Below, piece after piece: positions 1-7,410 of a stretch of 8,811 nucleotides of DNA. The first letter of the stretch is position 1. Each line of letters begins with the position of its first letter. Made by a program: the position numbers and the translations under genes. Under the pieces are notes generated by a model. That model searched no databases. It saw nothing but the letters and a program-made list of their open reading frames with translations, and was not told where the DNA came from. Origin of the DNA: an uncultured Fidelibacterota bacterium (lineage in GTDB: Bacteria; Marinisomatota; Marinisomatia; Marinisomatales; UBA1611); assembly GCA_913041325.1 (NCBI GenBank), contig CAJWHU010000055.1:1-8811 (forward strand), given 5' to 3'.

Positions 1-374
1 ATGCCATTTCTATCCAACAATACGATAGGGCGTTTATTTACAATTGCAATCGGTTCTCGCTCCACTATCTCTATATTGATCTGACTTGGATAATGTCTGC
101 TAACTCTGACAGCCTCCACATATGGATGAGCTTCTAAAGTGTCAACCACCCAGCTAAAATTTATTGTTTCAATTTCTTTATTGCCTATTGACCTAAGCAA
201 AGATTTATAATTTGATGTATTTAGAACTTTAGTTTCAGAAAAATTTATTTCTGGGATAGTAGTTTTCTCATTATCCCACAAAAAAGCAATTAAAATCATT
301 GATATAGAAAAGAGAACTATTAAAAGATATGAGAGAACACTTATCAGATTTTTTATGTTCGGTTTCTTAATCAT
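1..374 (-). CDS. ftsQ: Cell division protein FtsQ (5' part, runs off the window)
   Basis: Only the first 124 codons are in the window. The protein starts with a short basic cytoplasmic tail (MIKKPNIKN), followed by one hydrophobic membrane segment at about residues 10-32. An extracytoplasmic POTRA-like domain follows: WVVDTLEAHPYVEAVRVSRHYP, then INIEIVEREPIAIV and LLDRNG, the usual FtsQ/DivIB pattern. FtsQ is a bitopic divisome protein that links early and late division proteins and, in studied bacteria, binds FtsB and FtsL; that role is family knowledge. The ATG at 374 overlaps the murB stop by 8 nt and has only a weak GGAT upstream. An in-frame ATG at 380 would add two residues and has no Shine-Dalgarno, so 374 is preferred. 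Position directly after murB, where ftsA and ftsZ usually follow, supports the call. Confidence 0.9.
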   Translation of the reverse strand, partial: MIKKPNIKNLISVLSYLLIVLFSISMILIAFLWDNEKTTIPEINFSETKVLNTSNYKSLLRSIGNKEIETINFSWVVDTLEAHPYVEAVRVSRHYPSQINIEIVEREPIAIVNKRPIVLLDRNG

Positions 375-1290
375 AAGCATCCAAAGATTCAGGTTTAATG
401 CCGATAGTCTTTATCTCGAGCTCAAGCTTGATTTCAAATTTTTCAAAAACAGATTTTTTTGCAAGCTTTATGAGTTGTGTTATATCATCAGCTGAAGCGT
501 TACCATTGTTTACAAAGAAATTAGCATGATGATTTGATATTTCCGCTCCACCTATTTTTGTGCCTTTGAGTCCTGCTTGATCAATAAGGTAACCCGCTGG
601 AAATTTTTCAGGGTTTTTAAAAACACTCCCCGCAGAACGATATTTTAATGGCTGGTTTGTTTTTCGTCCACTGCTTGCAATTTCTTTTTTCTTTTTAATG
701 ACATCTGGGTTCTCATTGGTGAGTATGAATTTTGCCATGAGGATAAATTCATTTTTCTTGAATGAGGAATTTCTATAGGAAAAACGTATGTCACTTGTCT
801 TATAAACTGTTATTTCTCCATTCATTTTCATTATTTCAACACTTTCCAAATAGTTCGATATCTCACCTCCAAATGCACCAGCATTCATAATTAAGGCACC
901 GCCTAAAGTTCCTGGAACACCAACTAAACTTTCTAATCCAGTTAAATTATTTTTGATACACTCTTTTACTAACCTACCAAGCATAACGCCTGATTCGGCG
1001 TATATTGTTGTCCCTAGAATTTTTAAGCTCTTTAACGATCTAGCAGGTGAAATGACTATACCATCAATACCATCGTCTGAGACTAATAAATTGGATCCTG
1101 AACCTATAAAATAGGCTGGTATATTATGATCATGAGAGAATCGTAATATTTGGGCTAAGTCCTCTTTATCATTTGGCGTGATATAGGCTGAAGCGGGTCC
1201 CCCTATGCGATAGGAGGTATGTTTTGACATAGGCTCATTCATGAGTATTTTGCCTTTGACAATTGATTTTAAATTATCAAGATAGCTCAT
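367..1290 (-). CDS. murB: UDP-N-acetylenolpyruvoylglucosamine reductase MurB
   Basis: FAD-dependent cytoplasmic enzyme that reduces UDP-GlcNAc-enolpyruvate to UDP-MurNAc with NADPH. Visible motifs are SYRIGGPA (26-33), the FAD-binding GSGSNLLVSDDG (63-74), GVPGTLGGA with NAGAFGGE (124-143), and FSYRNSSFK (170-178). The catalytic serine is in SAGSVFKNP (Ser222) and the conserved C-terminal acidic residue is in LELEIKTIG (Glu292). At 307 aa it has the length of the shorter type II MurB, such as the Bacillus enzyme, rather than the roughly 340-aa E. coli type I. The start overlaps the murC stop as ATGA, preceded by AAAGGAGG and a closer AGGA. The stop overlaps ftsQ. All key residues appear intact and no ddl gene follows. 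Confidence 0.97.
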   Translation of the reverse strand: MSYLDNLKSIVKGKILMNEPMSKHTSYRIGGPASAYITPNDKEDLAQILRFSHDHNIPAYFIGSGSNLLVSDDGIDGIVISPARSLKSLKILGTTIYAESGVMLGRLVKECIKNNLTGLESLVGVPGTLGGALIMNAGAFGGEISNYLESVEIMKMNGEITVYKTSDIRFSYRNSSFKKNEFILMAKFILTNENPDVIKKKKEIASSGRKTNQPLKYRSAGSVFKNPEKFPAGYLIDQAGLKGTKIGGAEISNHHANFFVNNGNASADDITQLIKLAKKSVFEKFEIKLELEIKTIGIKPESLDAYD

Positions 1291-2681
1291 ACTTTCCTGA
1301 ACCTCCTTTTCATTTGCTCCACATAATATTCATTATAACGCCATATATCTCCGGCACCCATTGTCAATAATAGATCGCCAGGTTTTATTATTCCATTGAT
1401 AGTTTTCTCAAGCTCATTCAAGTTAGACAATAGGATACACTTATTTTTCATTTTCTTCTTTAGCTCAAAAAATATAAGCTGAGACGTCACTCCTTTTATT
1501 GGTTCTTCCCGTGCGCCATAGATTTCTGAAATAATTACTATATCAGCAATTTTTAAAGCCTCTGCAAATTCTCTAAAAAATTCTTTTGTTCTTGAAAAAA
1601 GATGTGGTTGAAATACTGCAATTATCCTTCTATTCCATCCAGCTTTTGCAGAACTTATCGTTGCTTTAACTTCAGAAGGGTGATGAGCATAGTCGTCAAC
1701 TATTAGTATGTTATTAAACAATCCCTTGATATCAAATCTCCTTCGCACTCCCTTGTATCTCTTTATACCATTCTTGATGTTTTGAAAAGAGAGGCCCATT
1801 TCCAATCCTAAAACAACGGCCGCTAAAGAGTTTAGTACATTATGCTCACCGGGAACATTAAGCTCTATATCTCCTAAGCACTCCTCCGAACGAAAAACAG
1901 AGTATGTGGACTTTTCTGCTTTAAACTGTAGATTTTTCGCTCGATAGGCCGCATCCCTTGACCGTCCATAGGTTGTCATGGGCCTCTCAATTTTTGGTAT
2001 AATCTTTCTCAAGGCTGGCGAGTCTATACATGCAATAACTTCGCCATAAAATGGAACAGACTTACAAAATCGGGTGAAATTATCTTGCAAATCTTCCAGG
2101 TTTCGGTAACAATCAACATGCTCAAGTTCGAGATTAGTTATGATTGCTATAGTTGGTTTCAACGCTAAGAAACTTCTATCAAATTCATCTGCCTCAACAA
2201 CTATTAAGTTACCTGAGCCAAGTTTTGTGTTTGTATCAAGATTGTGTACAAGACCACCTACTACTAGAGTAGGGTCCATCTTTGCATGTGATAATATTGT
2301 CCCAACCATTGATGATGTAGTTGTTTTACCGTGAGTACCACCAACAGCGATGCTTGTTTCTTTAACAGAAATTAGCTCTCCTAACATTTCAGCCCTTCTA
2401 ATTGTGGGAATTTTCTTGTTCTTAGCGTAGACTAATTCTGGATTATCTTTTGGTATAGCACTAGAATAAACCACAACGTCAATTTCAGTTTTTATATTGT
2501 TCTTACTGTGACCGATAGTGATGTTTATACCTAATTTTTGAAGCCGTTTAACATTTTCATTATCACTCACATCTGAGCCAGAGATATTGAAGTTTAAATT
2601 ATGAAGCAGCTCAGCTATACCACTCATGCCTATTCCGCCAATACCCACGAAGTAAATATCACTTATCTTTCTAAATTTCAT
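1287..2681 (-). CDS. murC: UDP-N-acetylmuramate--L-alanine ligase MurC
   Basis: ATP-dependent cytoplasmic ligase that adds L-alanine to UDP-MurNAc, the first amino acid of the stem peptide. The N-terminal UDP-binding domain shows GIGGIGMSGIAE (13-24). The central domain has the P-loop GGTHGKTTT (114-122), EADEFDRSF (163-171) and NLELEHVDCY (183-192). The conserved PGEHNVLN is at 277-284. The C-terminal domain has VRRRFD (312-317), DDYAHHPSE (329-337) and FQPHLFSRT (357-365). The HNxxN, Arg and Asp positions shared by Mur ligases are present, and 464 aa is normal. Glu rather than the Asp of E. coli precedes the central His188. The gene overlaps murG upstream and murB downstream by ATGA, and AAAGGA sits 6 nt before its ATG. 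Confidence 0.98.
   Translation of the reverse strand: MKFRKISDIYFVGIGGIGMSGIAELLHNLNFNISGSDVSDNENVKRLQKLGINITIGHSKNNIKTEIDVVVYSSAIPKDNPELVYAKNKKIPTIRRAEMLGELISVKETSIAVGGTHGKTTTSSMVGTILSHAKMDPTLVVGGLVHNLDTNTKLGSGNLIVVEADEFDRSFLALKPTIAIITNLELEHVDCYRNLEDLQDNFTRFCKSVPFYGEVIACIDSPALRKIIPKIERPMTTYGRSRDAAYRAKNLQFKAEKSTYSVFRSEECLGDIELNVPGEHNVLNSLAAVVLGLEMGLSFQNIKNGIKRYKGVRRRFDIKGLFNNILIVDDYAHHPSEVKATISSAKAGWNRRIIAVFQPHLFSRTKEFFREFAEALKIADIVIISEIYGAREEPIKGVTSQLIFFELKKKMKNKCILLSNLNELEKTINGIIKPGDLLLTMGAGDIWRYNEYYVEQMKRRFRKV
1295..1306 (-). promoter_or_regulatory. murB ribosome binding site
   Basis: Within the last codons of murC the mRNA reads GGAGG, 11 nt before the murB ATG, then AGGA 4 nt before it. 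The strong GGAGG is somewhat far and the AGGA somewhat close, so either could be used. Both support the ATG at 1290 as the start. Confidence 0.65.
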
Positions 2682-3781
2682 TCTATTTCCTTTATGATGT
2701 GGTCGACAATTTTTTTTGTAGCATTTGGATGCCCCAGTTTGAGTGATGATCTACTCATTTTGTCTAGTTCTTTTTGATTGTGAACCAAACTCATCACCGC
2801 ATGAAGAAATTTTTTCGAGTTTAGGTGTTTTTCAGTTAATACGCGTGCTGCTCCTGCTTGAAAAAGAGAATCTGCATTTTTTGTTTGGTGGTCTCCTGCC
2901 GCATAAGGATATGGAATTAATAAAGCTGGTTTTCCGCATATGGTTATCTCAGCTAAAGTCAATGCCCCGCTCCTGCATATAAGCAAGTCAGATACAGAAT
3001 AAGCATCTGCCATATTATTTATAAAGGGCAGAATACGTATATTTTCAGAGTCCATATCTGCATATTTCATGTAGTCCCGGTCCCCAGTTTGCCATAGAAT
3101 TTGTATACCAGCATCTGATAGGTTTCTTACAACTTTATGCATTAGCTCATTCAAGTATGATGAACCTTGGCTACCGCCAAAAAGAAAAATTGTCTTCAAT
3201 GAATTTCTAAAATTGAATTCGATAAGGCCACGATCTTTATCGCCTTCCTCAATTCCTTTTCTGACCGGGTTACCTGTAATGATCATGTTACTATTTTCTA
3301 TTTTTTCTTTAGATTGTTTGAAGGCAATGCAGATCTTTTGTGCTTTTTTTGCAAATAATCTTGTTGTTATCCCTGGAAATGAATTTTGTTCTTGCAATAT
3401 CATAGGAATAGAGTCGGAATTTTTTGAAGCAATATATAATGGCAGGGCAGAAGCATATCCACCAGTGCCTACAATGATTTCTGGATCGAAGTCATTGAAC
3501 ACATACCTTAGTTTTATCAATGATCTAATTATTCTTAAAGGAAGAATGGCATTACGGCAAATCCCTTGAAAACTAAACCCTCTATGAAAGCCACGAATTG
3601 GCAAAAGAGTGTGCCTTACCGCTTTGATGGGAAACACTTTTGCCTCAAGACCAAATTTTGATCCAATATAGTGGATTTCTGCATTTGGATCTCTTGAATT
3701 AATTTCTTCACCTATGGCAAGAGCCGGGAATAAATGTCCTCCTGTTCCTCCACCAGATATTAAAATTTTTCTATTAGCCAT
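2678..3781 (-). CDS. murG: Undecaprenyldiphospho-muramoylpentapeptide beta-N-acetylglucosaminyltransferase MurG
   Basis: Peripheral membrane GT28 glycosyltransferase that transfers GlcNAc from UDP-GlcNAc to lipid I, giving lipid II on the inner face of the membrane. Counting from the chosen start, the N-terminal G-loop is GGGTGGHLFPALAIG (10-24), followed by GFHRG (64-68), GTGGYAS (105-111), EQNSFPG (131-137) and NPVR (171-174). The C-terminal UDP-GlcNAc domain has GGSQG (212-216), RSGALTLAE (270-278) and DHQTKNA (297-303). The 367-aa length is typical. The open frame extends nine codons further (ATG at 3808), but that start has no Shine-Dalgarno. The ATG at 3781 has GGAG 6 nt upstream and begins MANRKILISGGGTGG, the usual MurG N-terminus. 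It overlaps the ftsW stop by 8 nt and the murC start by ATGA. Confidence 0.98.
   Translation of the reverse strand: MANRKILISGGGTGGHLFPALAIGEEINSRDPNAEIHYIGSKFGLEAKVFPIKAVRHTLLPIRGFHRGFSFQGICRNAILPLRIIRSLIKLRYVFNDFDPEIIVGTGGYASALPLYIASKNSDSIPMILQEQNSFPGITTRLFAKKAQKICIAFKQSKEKIENSNMIITGNPVRKGIEEGDKDRGLIEFNFRNSLKTIFLFGGSQGSSYLNELMHKVVRNLSDAGIQILWQTGDRDYMKYADMDSENIRILPFINNMADAYSVSDLLICRSGALTLAEITICGKPALLIPYPYAAGDHQTKNADSLFQAGAARVLTEKHLNSKKFLHAVMSLVHNQKELDKMSRSSLKLGHPNATKKIVDHIIKEIE
2688..2693 (-). promoter_or_regulatory. murC ribosome binding site
   Basis: AAAGGA lies 6 nt before the murC ATG, inside the last codons of murG. The spacing is good and it supports the ATGA-overlap start. Confidence 0.75.
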
Positions 3782-4928
3782 AAGTAGCTCCACGCCATTG
3801 AAGCTCATTTGTTATAGACTTTGCAGACTGTGAAATATTTAACAAGATACCCATCATTGCCATGTTGATAACCATTCCTGAACCACCATAGCTAACCATT
3901 GGCATTGGAAGACCAGTGACCGGCAATATTCCAGTTACTACTGCAGCATTGATAAAAGCATATTGTACCAGATTTAGGCAAATGCCGATTGACAGAAATA
4001 TTCCAAATGGATTTGTACACATTTTTGCTATTTTCACACCGCGAAGAAAAATTAACAAAAAAAGAGTTAGTACTGGCGCAGTGCCCATTACAAATCCTAA
4101 TTCTTCTCCAATTATTGCGAAAATAAAATCCGTATGGGGGGTAGGTAGGAAGTGATTTTTCTCAATGCTGCTACCAAGGCCCACACCAAAAATACCCCCA
4201 TTACCCAAGCTAATTAAAGATTGATTAGCCTGATAACCTATATCAGGATTATCTCCTAATCCCAAGAAGCTTAATATTCTCTGCCACCTATATTCACGTG
4301 ACAATAATACAGGAATTAATATTAGTAGGGCTCCAGAGGCTGTTAAGCATAATTGGGAAATTTTTGCGCCACCAATAAATAGGATTGCACCGCCAATTAG
4401 GCCAATCATAAGTGCCGTGCTGTAATCAGGTTGAATTATTATTAATGTCATAATGACACCTAAAATTCCAAAAGCTGGAACTAAGCCCAATTGAAATTCA
4501 TGAAGTTGATCTCTTTTCCTATCTGCGTAATACGCCATGAAGATGATTACCGAAAACCTTGCTAAGTCAGAAGTTTGAAAAGAAAATGAACCGAGGCTCA
4601 GCCATCGAGCTGGTTTATACCATGAGTATCCGCTCGTAATATATAGCACCTTTGTTGCTACTAATAGCAGGATAGACAATATAATTAAGTGTGGTGCAAT
4701 ACTTTTTAATTTCCTGTAGTCAATTATTAGAAATCCAAAAAGGAATGAAACACCAACTAGTAACCTTTTTAAATGATTCCTCAAAAATAGCATCTCAGTT
4801 TTACCGTTGGTGGATGAAAATGATTCATACCAACTTGCACTGTAGAGCATTATTGTGCCCAAAACTGCAAGAATACTCAGATAAATAAGTAATTTCTTGT
4901 CATATTTCTTTACAATTATATCAATCAT
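3774..4928 (-). CDS. ftsW: Septal peptidoglycan glycosyltransferase FtsW (SEDS family)
   Basis: Multispanning membrane protein of the SEDS family that polymerises lipid II into glycan strands at the septum with its class B PBP partner FtsI, which is not in this window. About ten hydrophobic segments are visible. Family marks are ARWLSLGSFSFQTSDLAR (107-124), QPDYSTA (166-172), GYQANQSLISLGNGG (241-255), the catalytic-Asp segment LPTPHTDFIFAIIGEELG (261-278, Asp267) and the C-terminal LPVTGLPMPMVSYGGSG (345-361). Placement between murD and murG identifies it as FtsW rather than RodA. At 384 aa it has a short N-terminal cytoplasmic tail. The start forms an ATGA overlap with the murD stop and has no clear Shine-Dalgarno, so translation probably depends on coupling to murD. 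Confidence 0.97.
   Translation of the reverse strand: MIDIIVKKYDKKLLIYLSILAVLGTIMLYSASWYESFSSTNGKTEMLFLRNHLKRLLVGVSFLFGFLIIDYRKLKSIAPHLIILSILLLVATKVLYITSGYSWYKPARWLSLGSFSFQTSDLARFSVIIFMAYYADRKRDQLHEFQLGLVPAFGILGVIMTLIIIQPDYSTALMIGLIGGAILFIGGAKISQLCLTASGALLILIPVLLSREYRWQRILSFLGLGDNPDIGYQANQSLISLGNGGIFGVGLGSSIEKNHFLPTPHTDFIFAIIGEELGFVMGTAPVLTLFLLIFLRGVKIAKMCTNPFGIFLSIGICLNLVQYAFINAAVVTGILPVTGLPMPMVSYGGSGMVINMAMMGILLNISQSAKSITNELQWRGATYG
3788..3791 (-). promoter_or_regulatory. murG ribosome binding site (decides the start)
   Basis: GGAG lies 6 nt before the ATG at 3781, within the last codons of ftsW. No comparable motif precedes the in-frame ATG at 3808, so this site selects the shorter murG. 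Confidence 0.7.
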
Positions 4929-6307
4929 TTATGTGATAATTCGTAAACAGTTTTTTTAAAAAAATTTCCTCTCTCCTCAAAGTTCGAAAATTCATCAAAG
5001 CTGGCACACCCCGGAGATAGTAGAACTAATTCTCCGGGTTTTGCCAGTATTTGGGCTTTATTAACTGCAGATTTGAGATTAGCTTCGCGAACCAATCTCA
5101 CCGCATCCCCTAATGCAGTATTTATCTGCCCACCAGCTTCTCCATAAGAGATAATTGCTCTTACATGATTTGACTTGATATGTGGAAGGAGTAGCCGAAA
5201 ATTTGATTTTTTGTTGTAACCACCTAAAAGGAGCACTATTGGCCTGTCAAAAGCCTTAATTGCCACTATTACAGATTCAATGTTTGTTGCTTTTGAATCA
5301 TTGATAAACTCTATTCCATTAGAAATCGCAACATGCTCTAGTCTGTGTTCTAGGCCATTAAAGTTTTTTATAACATTAAATATTTGGTCATCGGATATAC
5401 CCATAACATGTGAACAAGTAGATGCTGCTAAGAAATTATATAAATTATGTTCACCTCGAATTTTCAAATCATCTAAGTTGAGGTTTATATTTCCCGAAGT
5501 TCTATTGACAAGACCATCTTGAACTTTGAAAATGCAATTTTGGTCTTTGATACTAAATGGAAATTTTTGCTGAACTTTCCTACCAAAGGCCTCAACTAGT
5601 ATTTTATCATCCATATTATATATGATGTAATTTTCGAAATTCATATTTTTAATTAATTCTAGCTTCATGTTGATATATTCGGACATTGTCAAGTGGCGAT
5701 CTAGATGATCCTCAGAGATATTTGTAAAAACAGCAATTTTCGGTTTAAAATGATAAATAAACTCCATTTGGAAACTTGAGCATTCCAATACATATATTTG
5801 GTTATCATTTGGATTTATTATTTCTTTCAAGACCTCGCTGGAAAAAGGAATTCCAATGTTTCCTGCTACTACACTGCAGTAATCTTGAGAATTGAGCATT
5901 TCATTAATTATGAACGAAGTAGTAGTTTTTCCATTGGAACCAGTCACTGCAACTATGGGTGATTTTGTAAACCAGCTTGCAAATTCAATCTCCCCAACAA
6001 TTGGAATATTTTTTTCTTTAGCCTTGACAATTATATCAGAGTTTTTAGGCACACCTGGTGAAATAATCCATAAATCAGCGTCATATATTTTATTTGTTTG
6101 AATACCGCTCTCAACTGCTATATGGTGCTGATAAACAAGCTCACTTGAGGTGTTAGCAACAGAAAAACTTGAACTTGAATCGCTGATGAAGACCTTTGCG
6201 CCAAGATAACTAGCAAGTATGGCGGTGCTTGTGCCGCTTAAGCCTGCTCCTATAACAGTTATCCGCTTATCTCGCACTTCGATACAACTTTTATCTGAAA
6301 TATTCAT
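4925..6307 (-). CDS. murD: UDP-N-acetylmuramoylalanine--D-glutamate ligase MurD
   Basis: ATP-dependent cytoplasmic ligase that adds D-glutamate to UDP-MurNAc-L-Ala. From the chosen start the protein is 460 aa. It shows VIGAGLSGTS (18-27), ISPGVP (82-87), the P-loop GSNGKTTT (123-130), ECSSFQ (175-180), NISEDHLDRH (196-205), the probable carbamylated Lys215 in YINMKLE, RGEHNLYN (284-291), HRLEHV (321-326), NDSKATN (336-342) and SPGCASFDEF (431-440). The frame is open 19 codons further upstream (ATG at 6364), but that would overlap mraY by 58 nt and add an unrelated segment. The ATG at 6307 shares one base with the mraY stop (TAATG) and gives a normal MurD N-terminus, although its Shine-Dalgarno is weak. 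Two strong hairpins lie near the 3' end. Confidence 0.97.
   Translation of the reverse strand: MNISDKSCIEVRDKRITVIGAGLSGTSTAILASYLGAKVFISDSSSSFSVANTSSELVYQHHIAVESGIQTNKIYDADLWIISPGVPKNSDIIVKAKEKNIPIVGEIEFASWFTKSPIVAVTGSNGKTTTSFIINEMLNSQDYCSVVAGNIGIPFSSEVLKEIINPNDNQIYVLECSSFQMEFIYHFKPKIAVFTNISEDHLDRHLTMSEYINMKLELIKNMNFENYIIYNMDDKILVEAFGRKVQQKFPFSIKDQNCIFKVQDGLVNRTSGNINLNLDDLKIRGEHNLYNFLAASTCSHVMGISDDQIFNVIKNFNGLEHRLEHVAISNGIEFINDSKATNIESVIVAIKAFDRPIVLLLGGYNKKSNFRLLLPHIKSNHVRAIISYGEAGGQINTALGDAVRLVREANLKSAVNKAQILAKPGELVLLSPGCASFDEFSNFEERGNFFKKTVYELSHK
5001..5047 (-). repeat. 47-nt hairpin near the 3' end of murD
   Basis: The 17-nt arms match at 15 positions: CUGGCA/UGCCAG, then an A-U pair between two A-G mismatches, then CCCGGAGA/UCUCCGGG. 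Inside, after a 2-nt bulge, UAGU/ACUA closes on a 3-nt loop. It encodes murD residues 421-436, including GELVLLSPGCA. Confidence 0.6.
5074..5100 (-). repeat. Hairpin inside murD, extended by G-U pairs on the mRNA
   Basis: A 7-bp perfect repeat (UGAGAUU/AAUCUCA) continues on the sense strand through G-U, G-C, U-G and U-A to 11 contiguous pairs, closing on a 5-nt CGCGA loop. On the opposite strand the wobble positions become A-C mismatches. Confidence 0.55.
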
Positions 6308-7410
6308 TATCTTATTTTGAAGGTTGTAAGTGAAAAAAGAGCAAGCAGTAATCCAATGATCCAAAATCTCACTACAACCTTAGATTCTGGCCATCCTTTT
6401 AATTCAAAGTGGTGATGTATTGGCGCCATTTTGAAGAACCTCTTACCTTTGCCATGGTTAACTTGGGTATATTTATAATATCCGATTTGAATAATAACTG
6501 AGACAGCCTCCCAAACGAAAACACCACCTATTATTAGGAGCAATAATTCCTTTTTCAGCAAGACTGCTAAAGTACCTAGGGCAGCACCTGTTGATAGCGA
6601 ACCAGTATCCCCCATAAAAACTTCAGCAGGATGTGAATTGAACCATAAATAACCGATGCAGGCTCCGGCCATCGCTGACGTAAAGATTGTAAGCTCTCCT
6701 GCATTAGGAATGTAAAGTATGTTCAAATAATCTGAAAAATCGAACCTCCCAGTTATATAAGTAATTGCGGAGAATACAGAAAATGAGATTGCCAAAAGCC
6801 CTGCAAGTAATCCATCTAGACCATCGGTCAGGTTTACTGCATTGGAGGTTCCAGTAATGACTAATATCACCATTATTGGGTATAGAAAACCTAAATCTAG
6901 TTCAACATTTTTAAAAAAGGGTACAGTCGTCTTTGTAGAAATATCGATATAGTCTGGTATTTGAAATATCCAATAACTAACAATACAACCCAGAAAAATC
7001 TGCCCAACAAGTTTATACCTGGCAATTAGGCCCAAACTCAATTTCTTTACAACCTTTAGGTAGTCATCAATGAAGCCGATAAGCCCCATCCATAATGTTG
7101 CAAAAATAATAATTTGGACCAATGGGTTGTTCAACTTTGCTAAAAGAAGGGTAGGGAGGAGTACTGCTGTCAGTATGATTACTCCTCCCATTGTGGGCGT
7201 GCCCCTTTTCTTCATGTGTGATTCTGGACCCCTTTGATGAATTTCTTCACCGATCTGTTTTTTTTGTAGTATGTGGATGATCCAGGGGCCGATAATGAAG
7301 CTTATAATCAATGCTATTATAGCAGCTGTCACTGCTCTAAATGTTATATACTCAAATAAATTAAATAACGAAAAATAATCACTTAAAGGAGTTAAAAAAT
7401 GATAGAGCAT
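6307..7410 (-). CDS. mraY: Phospho-N-acetylmuramoyl-pentapeptide transferase MraY
   Basis: Integral membrane enzyme that transfers phospho-MurNAc-pentapeptide from UDP to undecaprenyl phosphate, making lipid I. About ten transmembrane segments are visible in 367 aa, close to the E. coli length. Motifs are the N-terminal FNLFEYITFRA (16-26), GTPTMGG (70-76), the Asp pair in IDDYLK (Asp115/Asp116), NAVNLTDGLDGL (190-201), FMGDTGSLS with catalytic-site Asp268 (265-273), the HHH motif in MAPIHHHFELKGWPE (328-342) and a C-terminal VVVRFWI helix. The start lies 2 nt after the murF stop. AAAGGAG is 13 nt upstream, rather far, and is contained in one arm of an inverted repeat that surrounds the start codon. 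The stop shares a base with the murD start. Confidence 0.98.
   Translation of the reverse strand: MLYHFLTPLSDYFSLFNLFEYITFRAVTAAIIALIISFIIGPWIIHILQKKQIGEEIHQRGPESHMKKRGTPTMGGVIILTAVLLPTLLLAKLNNPLVQIIIFATLWMGLIGFIDDYLKVVKKLSLGLIARYKLVGQIFLGCIVSYWIFQIPDYIDISTKTTVPFFKNVELDLGFLYPIMVILVITGTSNAVNLTDGLDGLLAGLLAISFSVFSAITYITGRFDFSDYLNILYIPNAGELTIFTSAMAGACIGYLWFNSHPAEVFMGDTGSLSTGAALGTLAVLLKKELLLLIIGGVFVWEAVSVIIQIGYYKYTQVNHGKGKRFFKMAPIHHHFELKGWPESKVVVRFWIIGLLLALFSLTTFKIR
7154..7189 (-). repeat. Perfect 10-bp inverted repeat inside mraY
   Basis: On the mRNA GGGAGGAGUA (codons 74-77) pairs with UACUCCUCCC (codons 83-86) across a 16-nt loop. The first arm is an internal Shine-Dalgarno-like sequence. Confidence 0.55.

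Noticed and set aside
252..278. 7-bp inverted repeat in ftsQ (TGGGATA/TATCCCA), with similar 7-8 bp repeats at 725-752, 4229-4247 and 5274-5299
   Set aside because: Roughly this number of 7-8 bp repeats with short loops is expected by chance in a window of this length and AT content.
413..430. Cluster of XhoI, SacI and HindIII-like sites resembling a vector polylinker
   Set aside because: The bases encode the conserved C-terminal MurB stretch EIKLELEI in frame, with no break in the gene; the overlapping sites are a coincidence of Glu/Leu/Lys codons.
613..624. 12-nt perfect palindrome GTTTTTAAAAAC
   Set aside because: Almost purely AT, inside murB codons for a conserved VFKNP stretch; no loop for a hairpin and no regulatory context.
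1052..1070. Short tandem repeat ATACCATC x2
   Set aside because: It reflects the repeated amino acids in MurB GIDGI; two copies only.
5010..5042. Plus-strand stem followed by TTTT, like an intrinsic terminator
   Set aside because: It lies inside murD, antisense to it, with only four T's and no plus-strand gene to terminate; the wider hairpin is better explained on the sense mRNA.
6308..6364. N-terminal extension of MurD starting at 6364
   Set aside because: It would overlap mraY by 58 nt and the extra 19 residues do not resemble a MurD N-terminus; the ATG at 6307 gives the normal protein.
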